Shown: piece by piece, positions 1 to 7,014 of the stretch | How the letters are laid out: each line of letters starts with the position of its first letter | How positions within the stretch are numbered: the stretch's first letter is position 1 | Source of the DNA: Ignavibacteria bacterium RIFOXYC2_FULL_35_21 | GTDB lineage: Bacteria; Bacteroidota; Ignavibacteria; Kapaibacteriales; UBA2268 | Assembly (NCBI GenBank): GCA_001804705.1 | Contig: MHAY01000059.1 | Span: 1-35,390 of the forward strand | Reading direction: 5' to 3' | DNA length: 35,390 bases | Made by a program: the position numbers and the translations under genes | Notes under the pieces: generated by a model | Database searches by the model: none | Seen by the model: the letters and a program-made list of their open reading frames with translations, nothing else | Told to the model about the DNA's origin: nothing

Positions 1-235
1 ACTTTGCAATTGTCTGTATTAGGATTTGTAGGATTTGAGGATTGTAGGATTTTATTTTTGGGTTCACTTTGCAATTGTCTGTATTAGGATTTGAGGATTG
101 TAGGATTTTATTTTTGGGTTCACTTTGCAATTTTCTGTATTAGGATTTGTAGGATTTGTAGGATTTGAGGATTGTAGGATTTTATTTTTGGGTTCACTTT
201 GCAATTGTCTGTATTAGGATTTGAGGATTGTAGGA
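1..235. repeat. nested minisatellite, four units
   Basis: Four direct units begin at 1, 66, 122 and 196, each opening with actttgcaattgtctgta or a one-base variant. The three complete units are 65, 56 and 74 bp long. The 9-bp differences come from the inner repeat aggatttgt, which is present once, absent or present twice beyond the core. The fourth unit breaks off near 235. The array is therefore a repeat within a repeat. No reading frame or hairpin explains it. It may continue to the left, outside the window. Confidence 0.9.
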
Positions 236-294
236 ATGGTTATTGTAAAATGTAAACAACCCCCTGAATTCCCCTTTGATAAGGGGGAAAGACC

Positions 295-316
295 CTTCGA
301 CTACGCTCAGGGTGAC
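295..316. repeat. dispersed cttcga..gctcag..gtgac motif, copy 1
   Basis: This is one of four copies of a short motif in the window. The others are at 433-456, 546-569 and, in reverse orientation, 9494-9520. Copies read (g)atgcttcgac[ag/ttc/tac]gctcag[ggt/cat]gac. Motifs of this sort are scattered through intergenic DNA in many Bacteroidota-type genomes; that comes from general knowledge and was not searched here. It lies beside a C-rich/G-rich pair (about 271-287) that could form a hairpin. Confidence 0.6.
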
Positions 317-346
317 AATCTTCGTGCTCTCCGTGCAAAACTTTGA

Positions 347-572
347 GTTTCTACTAATATGTAATCACTACGTGATAGAATTGTTGCATTGATTTAATAA
401 CACACCCCTACCCCTCTCAAGAGGGGAATTAGATGCTTCGACAGGCTCAGGGTGACAAAGTTTCTACTAATATGTAATCACTACGTGATAGAATTGTTGT
501 ATTGATTTAATAACACACCCCTACCCCTCTCGAGAGGGGAATTAGATGCTTCGACAGGCTCAGCATGACAAA
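347..572. repeat. 113-bp tandem duplication with internal palindromes
   Basis: Two adjacent copies, 347-459 and 460-572, differ at only a few positions. Each contains the interrupted palindrome ATCAC-TAC-GTGAT (364-376 and 477-489). Each also has a C-run/G-run hairpin: 411-426 with a TCAA loop, and 524-539 where CCCCTCTCGAGAGGGG is a perfect palindrome. Each copy ends in the dispersed cttcgacaggctcag motif. No coding capacity is seen. The second copy ends about 12 bases past the stop codon of the minus-strand porin gene, so its hairpin could help end that transcript. Confidence 0.88.
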
Positions 573-583
573 AAAATTGTGAA

Positions 584-2005
584 TTAATATCTATAGGTTA
601 ACTGCAAGCCGATGTCCATTGGTTTTTTTGTGTATGTATAGTTTGTCGTGCCGTAGTTGGTACGGAGTTCGGAGATGTTACGCCAGCGGACAAGTGCATC
701 TAACCTGACTTTTTCACCAATGTACAAACCACCGCCGACCGAGAAATATGTTAAATCGGCATTTGGTATGTTAACTATGTATGGTGATGTGGTGCTTGCA
801 TAACTTGCCCTGACGAATGCAGGAAATACAGGCAGTTGATACTCGGCACCGAAGCCATAAGTAACCTGACCGGTTAGAGTTTGAACAATATCAATATTCA
901 GTTCTTCCACTTTCTGAGTGGCATCGCTAAATTCAAGCTGTGTTACGTCTGTGTATTCAACACCTCCGGTTAATGTCAGCCCCTGGAAATTAAATGATAC
1001 TCCTGCACAATATACGAATGGAGTTGTTACATTATAAGAGGTTTGACCGTCATAGATGTAGGCTGAATCGGAAAATATGTTGTTATCAAATTCTGCAGAT
1101 GCGTTCCATGAAAAATCTTCGTGTATTTCGTACCATGTCGGAAGCTTGACTGAGACACCAAACCTGAGTGATTCAAGAACACGTGCCTGGAAACCAATGG
1201 AGCCACTCACACCTGATATGTCTGCGAATATTGTTTCCTTCATGGTTAACTGGTGGAAGTCAATGTCGGAAAAATTCGCTGTGTCCCAAACTTCGTATTT
1301 ATGCAGGACATCTGTTTCGGTGTAATCACGGATATATTTGTAAGCACCCCACTTCCCCACTATAGAAAAACCGACAGACATGTTTTCTGTTATATCAAAA
1401 GCCATGCCTCCGGTAATATTGTGGATACCACCTTTTTCCTGAATCATTGCGGTTTGCTGAAGGCTGTCCTGCAAAGGAGTATAAAAATTCCTGTCAGCAA
1501 GGGTTAAATATGTTGCTATATTATCATAAAATCTATCGGGACCATTCGCGGCTTCATCAGCGATAAAAGTGTTGTTCGGATTGAAAGCATCATATTTCAT
1601 ATTATTTTCGAAATCGCTTTCGAGGAAATAGCCGATGCCAATCGAGGCTTTGCCTTTTTTCATGTCTATAGGAGCAATCAAACCGATGTTGCTGATAATT
1701 TCATTATTAGTATTCATCAATTTTTTTGAACCAAGATAATCGGTTTCAGTGCTGTTGCGGGTAAAACCGAAGCCGATTGAAATTTCAGATGCTGCAGGCA
1801 AGGTCAGGCCTGCGGGATTATACATCAATGCACCAATGTCATCCGAAAGCCCGTGGTAAGATACATTGAATCCGGCAACGCGTGGAGTGAGCATCCCGTT
1901 GGGAATGGCATACCTGAGAGCATCCTCTATAAATTGGGCTCCGGCAGGTGCCGAAGCCGCAACCAAGACAAAACCAATAGCTATATAGATGAAAAACTTT
2001 TTCAT
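584..2005 (-). CDS. outer-membrane beta-barrel protein, FadL/OMPP1/PorV-like
   Basis: A 473-residue protein with a signal peptide (MKKFFIYIAIGF, cleavage likely after APAGA near residue 23). The mature N-terminus carries a DIGALMYNPAGL stretch near residues 56-67, the asparagine-proline-alanine-glycine signature of the FadL/TodX/OMPP1 and PorV families. The rest alternates in the way expected of amphipathic strands and ends in the aromatic TYRY typical of barrels. FadL relatives import hydrophobic compounds; PorV shuttles T9SS cargo, which is worth considering because this window encodes three T9SS cargos. The start codon lies two bases after the stop of the upstream lipoprotein gene. A GGAAG ribosome site falls inside the end of that gene, so translation is probably coupled. 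The choice between FadL and PorV roles is open. Confidence 0.78.
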   Translation of the reverse strand: MKKFFIYIAIGFVLVAASAPAGAQFIEDALRYAIPNGMLTPRVAGFNVSYHGLSDDIGALMYNPAGLTLPAASEISIGFGFTRNSTETDYLGSKKLMNTNNEIISNIGLIAPIDMKKGKASIGIGYFLESDFENNMKYDAFNPNNTFIADEAANGPDRFYDNIATYLTLADRNFYTPLQDSLQQTAMIQEKGGIHNITGGMAFDITENMSVGFSIVGKWGAYKYIRDYTETDVLHKYEVWDTANFSDIDFHQLTMKETIFADISGVSGSIGFQARVLESLRFGVSVKLPTWYEIHEDFSWNASAEFDNNIFSDSAYIYDGQTSYNVTTPFVYCAGVSFNFQGLTLTGGVEYTDVTQLEFSDATQKVEELNIDIVQTLTGQVTYGFGAEYQLPVFPAFVRASYASTTSPYIVNIPNADLTYFSVGGGLYIGEKVRLDALVRWRNISELRTNYGTTNYTYTKKPMDIGLQLTYRY

Positions 2006-2007
2006 TA

Positions 2008-3231
2008 TTATCTTCCGCGGCGGCCTGAACTACTGTTAGAGCCTGAACCGGAACCTGAAGAACGCGATGAACCGGAACCCGAGCCGGATGAACGCGAGGA
2101 ACCTGAGCTTGAGCGGCTTGGTGCAGAATAGCTTGGCGATGAAGAACGGCTCGGTGCAGAATAAGCCGGCGATGAAGAACGGTTCGATGAACCTGAATTT
2201 GATTTTGTAGAAGACTTATTCGAGCTACCCTCAGAAGACCTGTTGTATGTAGGTGTACTGTTTCCGGAGTTCGACCTTTCATAAGAACTGCGATTGGTTG
2301 AACCGGAATTTGATTTTCCATCGGTAGAGGAATTCCTGTTGTTGAGTACTCCCTTAACGGTTTCGATAGTTCTGTTCACAGATTCGGATGTTCTGTTCGG
2401 TGCAGAATAATTGTATTCGGAACCACTCTTATAGGTATCACGGCTTGTTGAACGGGTGTCGGTTCTGTTGTATCCGCTTCCGGTGCTTGTGTTGCTATTA
2501 CTTCTCTTGTATTCATCACCGGAATTTGATTTGACTGCAGAACTCCTGTTATAACCAGTACCAGAGGTTGTATTAATAGTTCTCACACCCGAAGAGTAAT
2601 CATTCGATGCTGTTGAAAAGCCCTGTCTGTTGACTCTGTAATCAGCATTATCGTTTCCTGAATTATAAGCATCTCTGCCATTTCTGTTAGGACCGAAGTC
2701 TCTGTTTCTCCTGGGTGCAGGGTCTGTGTTATAGGCATAATAAGGTTGATTGAACCAGCCATAATAGCCCCAACCATGGTGATTATAACCGGGCCAGTAG
2801 TAACCATAATAGGGGTGGTAGTCATACCAGGGGGAATACCAGTCCCAGTACCAGTCGTAATAAGGGTTATACCCGAAACCCATGTAAAAATGGGACCCTC
2901 CATAACGTGAATAGGGGTAAGACATCCAGCCGTAATAGCCGTACCACCAAGGTACTACAACAGGAACATACATTGGGCTGTAATCATAATATACGTGCCT
3001 GACTTCGACAGTTGAGTTGTCTTCGTTGTTAGCCAGGGGATTCTGCCAATCGCTTTGATTATCCTCTGCTTTTTGTTCGTCATCAAATAAGGTTTCCATT
3101 TCCTGAACGTTATTTTGCTTATGTGTTGGAGAGTAGCCGTAATACTCCTCGCCGGTGTAAACCGAGGTGCAGGCTGAAGACACAAGTGCTAAAGCCGCAA
3201 CCGAAGCAAGTAATGTTAACATCTTTTTCAT
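2008..3231 (-). CDS. Tyr/Trp-rich and Ser-rich surface lipoprotein
   Basis: A 407-residue protein of no recognised family. It has a lipoprotein signal peptide ending in VSSAC, so Cys21 is the likely lipidated residue. Residues about 80-175 are extremely rich in Tyr, Trp, Gly and Pro (WYGYYGW-type stretches). Residues about 200-400 are low-complexity Ser/Asn/Thr/Arg/Gly, including a repeated S-x-Y-S-A-P-S-R-S-S-S unit, and the protein ends in RRGR. The low-complexity tail suggests an unstructured, surface-exposed or wall-contacting segment (inference). It is the first gene of a two-gene unit with the porin. A strong AGGAGG at 3241-3246, nine bases before the ATG, supports the start. No catalytic motif is visible. 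Confidence 0.8.
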   Translation of the reverse strand: MKKMLTLLASVAALALVSSACTSVYTGEEYYGYSPTHKQNNVQEMETLFDDEQKAEDNQSDWQNPLANNEDNSTVEVRHVYYDYSPMYVPVVVPWWYGYYGWMSYPYSRYGGSHFYMGFGYNPYYDWYWDWYSPWYDYHPYYGYYWPGYNHHGWGYYGWFNQPYYAYNTDPAPRRNRDFGPNRNGRDAYNSGNDNADYRVNRQGFSTASNDYSSGVRTINTTSGTGYNRSSAVKSNSGDEYKRSNSNTSTGSGYNRTDTRSTSRDTYKSGSEYNYSAPNRTSESVNRTIETVKGVLNNRNSSTDGKSNSGSTNRSSYERSNSGNSTPTYNRSSEGSSNKSSTKSNSGSSNRSSSPAYSAPSRSSSPSYSAPSRSSSGSSRSSGSGSGSSRSSGSGSGSNSSSGRRGR

Positions 3232-3240
3232 TTTAAGGTC

Positions 3241-3246
3241 CCTCCT
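3241..3246 (-). promoter_or_regulatory. strong ribosome binding site of the lipoprotein gene
   Basis: AGGAGG on the minus strand, nine bases before the ATG at 3231. It is the strongest Shine-Dalgarno match in the window, suggesting high expression of the lipoprotein/porin pair. Confidence 0.8.
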
Positions 3247-3520
3247 GTTTAATATTTATTGAGAAACTTATTTTCAAATAACCGTGTTGTTCAACTACTT
3301 TCAACACCTTCTTTATATTGTTTGACGTAAAATTACAATAAAAGTTTAAGCGTTCATATTACTTTATCTATTACTATATCTATGTATTTACTTATTTTAT
3401 AATTAGTTCGGTATATTCACCATAAAATCATGATTCTTTCTAATGTTACTTTTTTACTAATTTAAACTATAATAATTTTCAATATTTCAGAAATTCTAAT
3501 ATTGAGCAAGAAATCTAAAC

Positions 3521-4531
3521 ATGAAACCTAAAGTCAAATATATTTTTTTCATTGTTTTGTTAATAGTCTTAACACAAAATATATTTTTTGACATATACAG
3601 AGGTTCGGCATTCAATGTCATACCTCACGATGATTATTCTCATTATTTGCTTTACCTGGTTGGAGAGGATGAAGGCTGGCTCGCTGAACCACCATACACA
3701 TACAGGGTATTATCTGTTGCAGTGGCAATACCCTTCTATTATGTTTTACCGGTTTACAGATTTACAAACCTCGAGGGAAAGAGCGATAATAATCTTCGTG
3801 CTTTGGAAGCGTTGGCTTTGGTCTTTTATATATCAATATTAGTAGGTTCGATATTTATTTACAAGATAACAAAAAACAGATTCGGTGGGAGCGAGACTGC
3901 ATCACTGATTGCCATGCTATCTTCATATTTACTTTTCCGGCAAACAGGAATTTACAGTATTGACCCGTTAGCCATAATGATAATTTGCATGGCTATTTAT
4001 TATTTGAGAAATACATTAGTATTTTCATTATTGATGATATTATCAATTGGATTCAATGAAAAGATTATAATTATACTTTTTCTATTGATGATATCGAGAT
4101 TAATTATTAGAAAAGAGAAACTGAATTTAATAAGCCTGATGCCCGCAATAAGTCTTTGTATTTATTTTATTATCAGGTTTATATTTTATGTTCCGGGGAA
4201 TGAAGCACAAATTCACCCTGACACATATATGTCAAGCCTGATAACAAATGTTGGATATACATTTTCATTGAAAGGAATCTTTCTGAATATTTTACCAACG
4301 TTATTAACTTTAGTAATATACTATATGGCTTTGAAAGAAATAAATAAAAGTAAAGATGAATTCAATACATATTTTACAAAAGCAGATATAATACCGTTAA
4401 TAGGAATTTTCATTATCTCTCATCTTATTAATGTAGATTATAATATTGGGCGGGTATCATTGCATTGTTTCCCTCTGTATTTGCCACTTGCTTCAATATA
4501 TTTAGTGAGATTATTAAAACATGACAATTGA
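3521..4531 (+). CDS. polytopic inner-membrane protein, possibly GT-C-like
   Basis: A 336-residue, very hydrophobic protein with roughly eight predicted membrane spans. The first runs from about residue 7 to 25, with others from about residue 100 onward. The first external loop has an acidic and aromatic stretch (IPHDDYSHYLLYLVGEDEGW) followed by PPYTYRVL. Lipid-linked sugar transferases of the GT-C fold often carry acidic residues in that loop, so a glycan-related enzyme is possible, but I do not recognise the family. It is separated from its neighbours by AT-rich gaps of about 290 and 90 bp and appears to be transcribed alone. The ribosome site is weak. Confidence 0.65.
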   Translation: MKPKVKYIFFIVLLIVLTQNIFFDIYRGSAFNVIPHDDYSHYLLYLVGEDEGWLAEPPYTYRVLSVAVAIPFYYVLPVYRFTNLEGKSDNNLRALEALALVFYISILVGSIFIYKITKNRFGGSETASLIAMLSSYLLFRQTGIYSIDPLAIMIICMAIYYLRNTLVFSLLMILSIGFNEKIIIILFLLMISRLIIRKEKLNLISLMPAISLCIYFIIRFIFYVPGNEAQIHPDTYMSSLITNVGYTFSLKGIFLNILPTLLTLVIYYMALKEINKSKDEFNTYFTKADIIPLIGIFIISHLINVDYNIGRVSLHCFPLYLPLASIYLVRLLKHDN

Positions 4532-4624
4532 AATATTTTATAAAATTAATTTAATGAACTGTACTAATTATTTTAATTGTAAATAACTACTTTTTTAGCT
4601 AAATTTGACTAAATTTATTTTAGA

Positions 4625-4924
4625 ATGAAAATGCTTAAGATACAAGAACTGAAGAATATAATTAATGCTCAAAAATCTAATTTAATTAGAAATTATGGAA
4701 TTAAAGAAATAGCAATATTCGGCTCATATATTAGAAACGAAAATACAGAAATTAGTGATTTAGATATCCTCGTTGATTTCAAACAACAACCAAGCCTTTT
4801 AAAATTTATTAATATGAAGAATTACCTTACGGATTTGCTAGGTATTAAAGTTGACCTTGTTATGAAAAGTGCAATAAAACCTGCTTTGAAAAATGATATT
4901 GTTTCTTCTTCCATTCAGTTATGA
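4625..4924 (+). CDS. mntA: MntA-type minimal nucleotidyltransferase antitoxin
   Basis: A 99-residue minimal nucleotidyltransferase. It has the exact GSx10DxD signature (Gly33-Ser34, then Asp45 and Asp47) and a third acidic residue, Asp77, in the following strand. In HepT/MntA systems this enzyme transfers AMP to a tyrosine of the HEPN toxin and so neutralises it. Its last four bases, ATGA, overlap the start of the HepT gene, the tight pairing normal for this family. A second ATG at 4631 is an alternative start; neither has a clear ribosome site. All catalytic residues are present, so the antitoxin looks functional. Confidence 0.9.
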   Translation: MKMLKIQELKNIINAQKSNLIRNYGIKEIAIFGSYIRNENTEISDLDILVDFKQQPSLLKFINMKNYLTDLLGIKVDLVMKSAIKPALKNDIVSSSIQL

Positions 4925-5280
4925 AAAGAAAATCAGAACATTATGTTGAAGATGTTCTCACATCTATTGTTAAAATTAAATCATTTGTTAAAGGAATATC
5001 AATTGAGGAATTCTTATTGGATGAAAAAACCCAATATGCAGTAGTCAGAGCTTTTGAAATAATTGGCGAAGCTACAAAGAAAATATCAGATGACGTTAAA
5101 ATCAAACATCCTGAAATACCATGGCGGGATATAACCGGAATGAGGGATATCTTAGCTCATGAATATATTGATGTTGACTTAAGAACTATTTGGGAAACAA
5201 TTCAAAATGATTTACCATATATCGAAAAAATATTTAATGAATTATTAAAGGAAACAAATAAGAGTGATACAATTTTTTAA
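4921..5280 (+). CDS. hepT: HepT-type HEPN ribonuclease toxin (DUF86)
   Basis: A 119-residue HEPN protein of the DUF86 group. The RNase motif Rx4HxY is intact: Arg75, His80 and Tyr82 in MRDILAHEY. In the family, Arg and His cut RNA in a dimer, and the tyrosine is the residue AMPylated by MntA. The gene starts inside the stop region of mntA (4921-4924), so the two are co-translated. Such pairs act as toxin-antitoxin or phage-defence modules; which role applies here cannot be read from sequence. They lie just upstream of a tRNA gene, but no integrase or attachment site is visible. Confidence 0.9.
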   Translation: MKRKSEHYVEDVLTSIVKIKSFVKGISIEEFLLDEKTQYAVVRAFEIIGEATKKISDDVKIKHPEIPWRDITGMRDILAHEYIDVDLRTIWETIQNDLPYIEKIFNELLKETNKSDTIF

Positions 5281-5366
5281 TTAATAAATTTTAAAGATGT
5301 TTGAATAAAAAAGTACTTTATCTTCAAAGTTAAATTCAAAAAATTTTTTCCCTAAAAAAATAATCG

Positions 5367-5374
5367 TAATTTTG
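5367..5374 (+). promoter_or_regulatory. Bacteroidota-type -7 element of tRNA-Leu
   Basis: TAATTTTG fits the TAnnTTTG -7 consensus of the Bacteroidota primary sigma factor. It ends seven bases before the tRNA begins, the spacing expected for a start at or just before the mature 5' end. A clear -33 TTTG is not seen; only a T-run occurs at the right distance. Confidence 0.6.
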
Positions 5375-5380
5375 TGTAAT

Positions 5381-5466
5381 GCTCGGATGGCGGAATTGGT
5401 AGACGCACAGGACTTAAAATCCTGTGAGCTTCAAGGCTCGTGTGGGTTCAAGTCCCACTCCGAGTA
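5381..5466 (+). tRNA. tRNA-Leu (anticodon UAA)
   Basis: The acceptor arm pairs GCTCGGA (5381-5387) with TCCGAGT (5459-5465), with a G-U at the first pair; A5466 is the discriminator. The anticodon arm is CAGGA-CTTAAAA-TCCTG (5408-5424), giving anticodon TAA at 5415-5417, which reads UUA. A long variable arm (GAGC paired with GCTC) marks a class II leucine tRNA. The T arm is GTGGG-TTCAAGT-CCCAC. CCA is not encoded. Confidence 0.96.
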
Positions 5467-5504
5467 CGGATGACTTCAATCGCCCTCTTTGAAATTAGAC
5501 TCTT

Positions 5505-5529
5505 AATCCTTCAATATAATTGAGGGATT
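5505..5529. other. hairpin downstream of tRNA-Leu
   Basis: AATCCTTCAA and TTGAGGGATT pair over ten positions (one G-U) around the loop TATAA. Neither strand has a T-run after it, so it is at best a weak terminator or a processing signal between the tRNA and the convergent gene. Confidence 0.4.
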
Positions 5530-5577
5530 TAACAACGAATATAACTCTTAAATTAAATTATTTAAAACACAAGAAAT

Positions 5578-6279
5578 TTACTTCACAACAAAATTAAACT
5601 CTCCGCCTGATATAGCAACATTGATATAACCTTCGGCCGGATTAAAAGTCCATGTGCCTGCACCTTCACTATAGCTCCATGAACCGCCACCCTTGTTACC
5701 TTTAATTTGGACATAAAATTGTAATTGAATATGATATGTGCCGGGTTTTAAAAGGCATACTTCAGGAAATGGATATTCGATACCATCAGGATAGGATTTA
5801 CCCGGTACCTTATAAATATCATACTCCTGAGTCTTGTCATACACCCAGCAAAGCATTTGGTCGCTTTCGAGGTCCATATCTTCAAGCTTGGAACCTGCAT
5901 AAGAAAGCTGTTCCCCAACTTTATCCCCTTTCATTTCATCAATCCATAGTTCCCAGCCCTGACTGCTAATGTATGGTGCAGTCAAGAATCCTTTGCTTAC
6001 TACTTCATCTTTTAGATTTTTACATACCTGCCCAAAAAGACAGGGGAAATATGCCCTTGCTTCGAGATGCTCGAATTCACCCCATGTGAAAACATTTGAA
6101 ATACCTTTAAACTCATTTTCATTTTGGTATGGCAGGCTGGTTCCGAAAATTATATTACCAATTTTCTTGTCCTTACCCCTGTACTTGCTGGGATTCAGGA
6201 TAGTGCATTGTGCGTTAAGCTCGACTGCAATTGCAATCATAATAACAGAAGTCAAAATCAAATAGATTTTCGGTTTCAT
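5578..6279 (-). CDS. secreted protein of unknown function
   Basis: A longer frame opens at 6309, but the start is better placed at 6279. GGAGG at 6285-6289 lies five bases upstream, and the sequence from MKPKIYL is a clean signal peptide ending LNA before Gln. The resulting protein has about 233 residues. It has several cysteines, is rich in Tyr, Gly and Trp, and has a C-terminal half that looks like beta sandwich strands. I do not recognise a family. It lacks a T9SS sorting domain, so a periplasmic or outer-membrane-associated location is more likely (inference). It is transcribed alone, convergent with the tRNA. Confidence 0.75.
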   Translation of the reverse strand: MKPKIYLILTSVIMIAIAVELNAQCTILNPSKYRGKDKKIGNIIFGTSLPYQNENEFKGISNVFTWGEFEHLEARAYFPCLFGQVCKNLKDEVVSKGFLTAPYISSQGWELWIDEMKGDKVGEQLSYAGSKLEDMDLESDQMLCWVYDKTQEYDIYKVPGKSYPDGIEYPFPEVCLLKPGTYHIQLQFYVQIKGNKGGGSWSYSEGAGTWTFNPAEGYINVAISGGEFNFVVK

Positions 6280-6476
6280 GTGAACCTCCGTAATTATTAG
6301 AAAGAACAATTAATAAGAATGATTAAATGATGTTCTTAAAAAAGAAAAATAATATAAATCATATCTATTTCCAAATTAAATGTAACCTTGTTCTAAAAAA
6401 TTCGTAAAACAACTAACACCGGATTGCTTAGAGAAGAAATTATAATAATGTTTTACAAATTTTTCGGGAGATATAG

Positions 6477-6812
6477 ATGAAAACAGGATTTATTGGAAAA
6501 GCATTTGCATTAATGCTTTCTTTTGCAGTCTTATTCAGCGTTGCTTTAGCACAGGACAGCGGCAGTCTGAAGGAAGTCAAAATCAAAACTATGATAACCA
6601 AGCAGGACAGCAAAGATAAAATCGAAACAATCGTTGATTTACTTAAAGGAGTAAAGGAATCGAGTCTCAAACTCGAGGATAAAACTCTTACCGTAAAATT
6701 CGACCCAAAAGAAATCTCATCTTCGATGATTGTTTATACAATCAACACACTTGGCTTTGGTGCCGAAGTTATCGAAGAGAAAGACTGCGCCGACACAAGC
6801 TCGACAAAATGA
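6477..6812 (+). CDS. exported HMA-like domain protein lacking the CxxC metal site
   Basis: A 111-residue protein with a signal peptide (cleavage after VALA, residue 25). The remainder follows the beta-alpha-beta-beta-alpha-beta pattern of heavy-metal-associated domains: VKIKTMITKQDSKDKIETIV, then KGVKESSLKLEDKTLTVKFD, then MIVYTINTLGFGAEVI. Where copper chaperones have GMxCxxC, this protein has TMITKQDSK, so both ligand cysteines are missing. The only mature cysteine is in EKDCAD near the end. It may bind metal differently, or may keep the fold for protein contact. GGGAG at 6466-6470 supports the start. The TonB-dependent receptor follows about 200 bp downstream on the same strand, so a shared transport role is plausible. 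Confidence 0.75.
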   Translation: MKTGFIGKAFALMLSFAVLFSVALAQDSGSLKEVKIKTMITKQDSKDKIETIVDLLKGVKESSLKLEDKTLTVKFDPKEISSSMIVYTINTLGFGAEVIEEKDCADTSSTK

Positions 6813-6821
6813 ATTATGAAC

Positions 6822-6916
6822 AGGCTGTCCACTAATAGCAGTAACGATTTCTTTCAAGGCAAAATCTTTTCCTGTCAGCCGTATAAGATACGGCAATAAA
6901 TATAGATGGACAGCCT
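6822..6916 (+). ncRNA. candidate three-way-junction RNA between HMA-like gene and TonB receptor
   Basis: A perfect 10-bp outer stem pairs AGGCTGTCCA (6822-6831) with TGGACAGCCT (6907-6916). Inside are two further hairpins: GATTT/AAATC (6846-6850, 6862-6866) and GCCGTAT-AAG-ATACGGC (6878-6894). CTGTC at 6872-6876 could compete with 6825-6829 for GACAG at 6909-6913, so two folds are possible. The element begins ten bases after the upstream stop and ends about 98 bases before the receptor start. It matches no riboswitch class I know. It could instead be a long-looped terminator, since TTTTAAAATATTTTT follows it. Confidence 0.45.
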
Positions 6917-7014
6917 TTTAAAATATTTTTAAACCTAAATATATATTCAAGCGTCTAATGTTAAATTAATTTTTAAGTGGAATATACAATTTCGATTAGT
7001 TATGGGATATATAG

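Noticed and set aside
1-572. CRISPR-like array
   Set aside because: Repeats are directly adjacent or contain inner repeats, with no constant repeat/unique spacer pattern, and no cas genes are present. The TPR-CHAT protein alone does not indicate type III-E CRISPR.
1839-2321. 160-codon minus-strand open frame over the lipoprotein/porin junction
   Set aside because: It overlaps two well-supported genes in another frame, has no ribosome site, and its His/Arg/Val-rich composition is what the Ser-rich repeat gives when shifted.
5381-5466. Attachment site at tRNA-Leu
   Set aside because: No direct copy of the tRNA 3' end was noticed elsewhere in the window and there is no integrase gene.
6280-6309. 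Upstream ATG at 6309 for the secreted protein
   Set aside because: The ATG at 6279 has GGAGG at proper distance and gives a normal signal peptide; the extra ten residues would spoil it.
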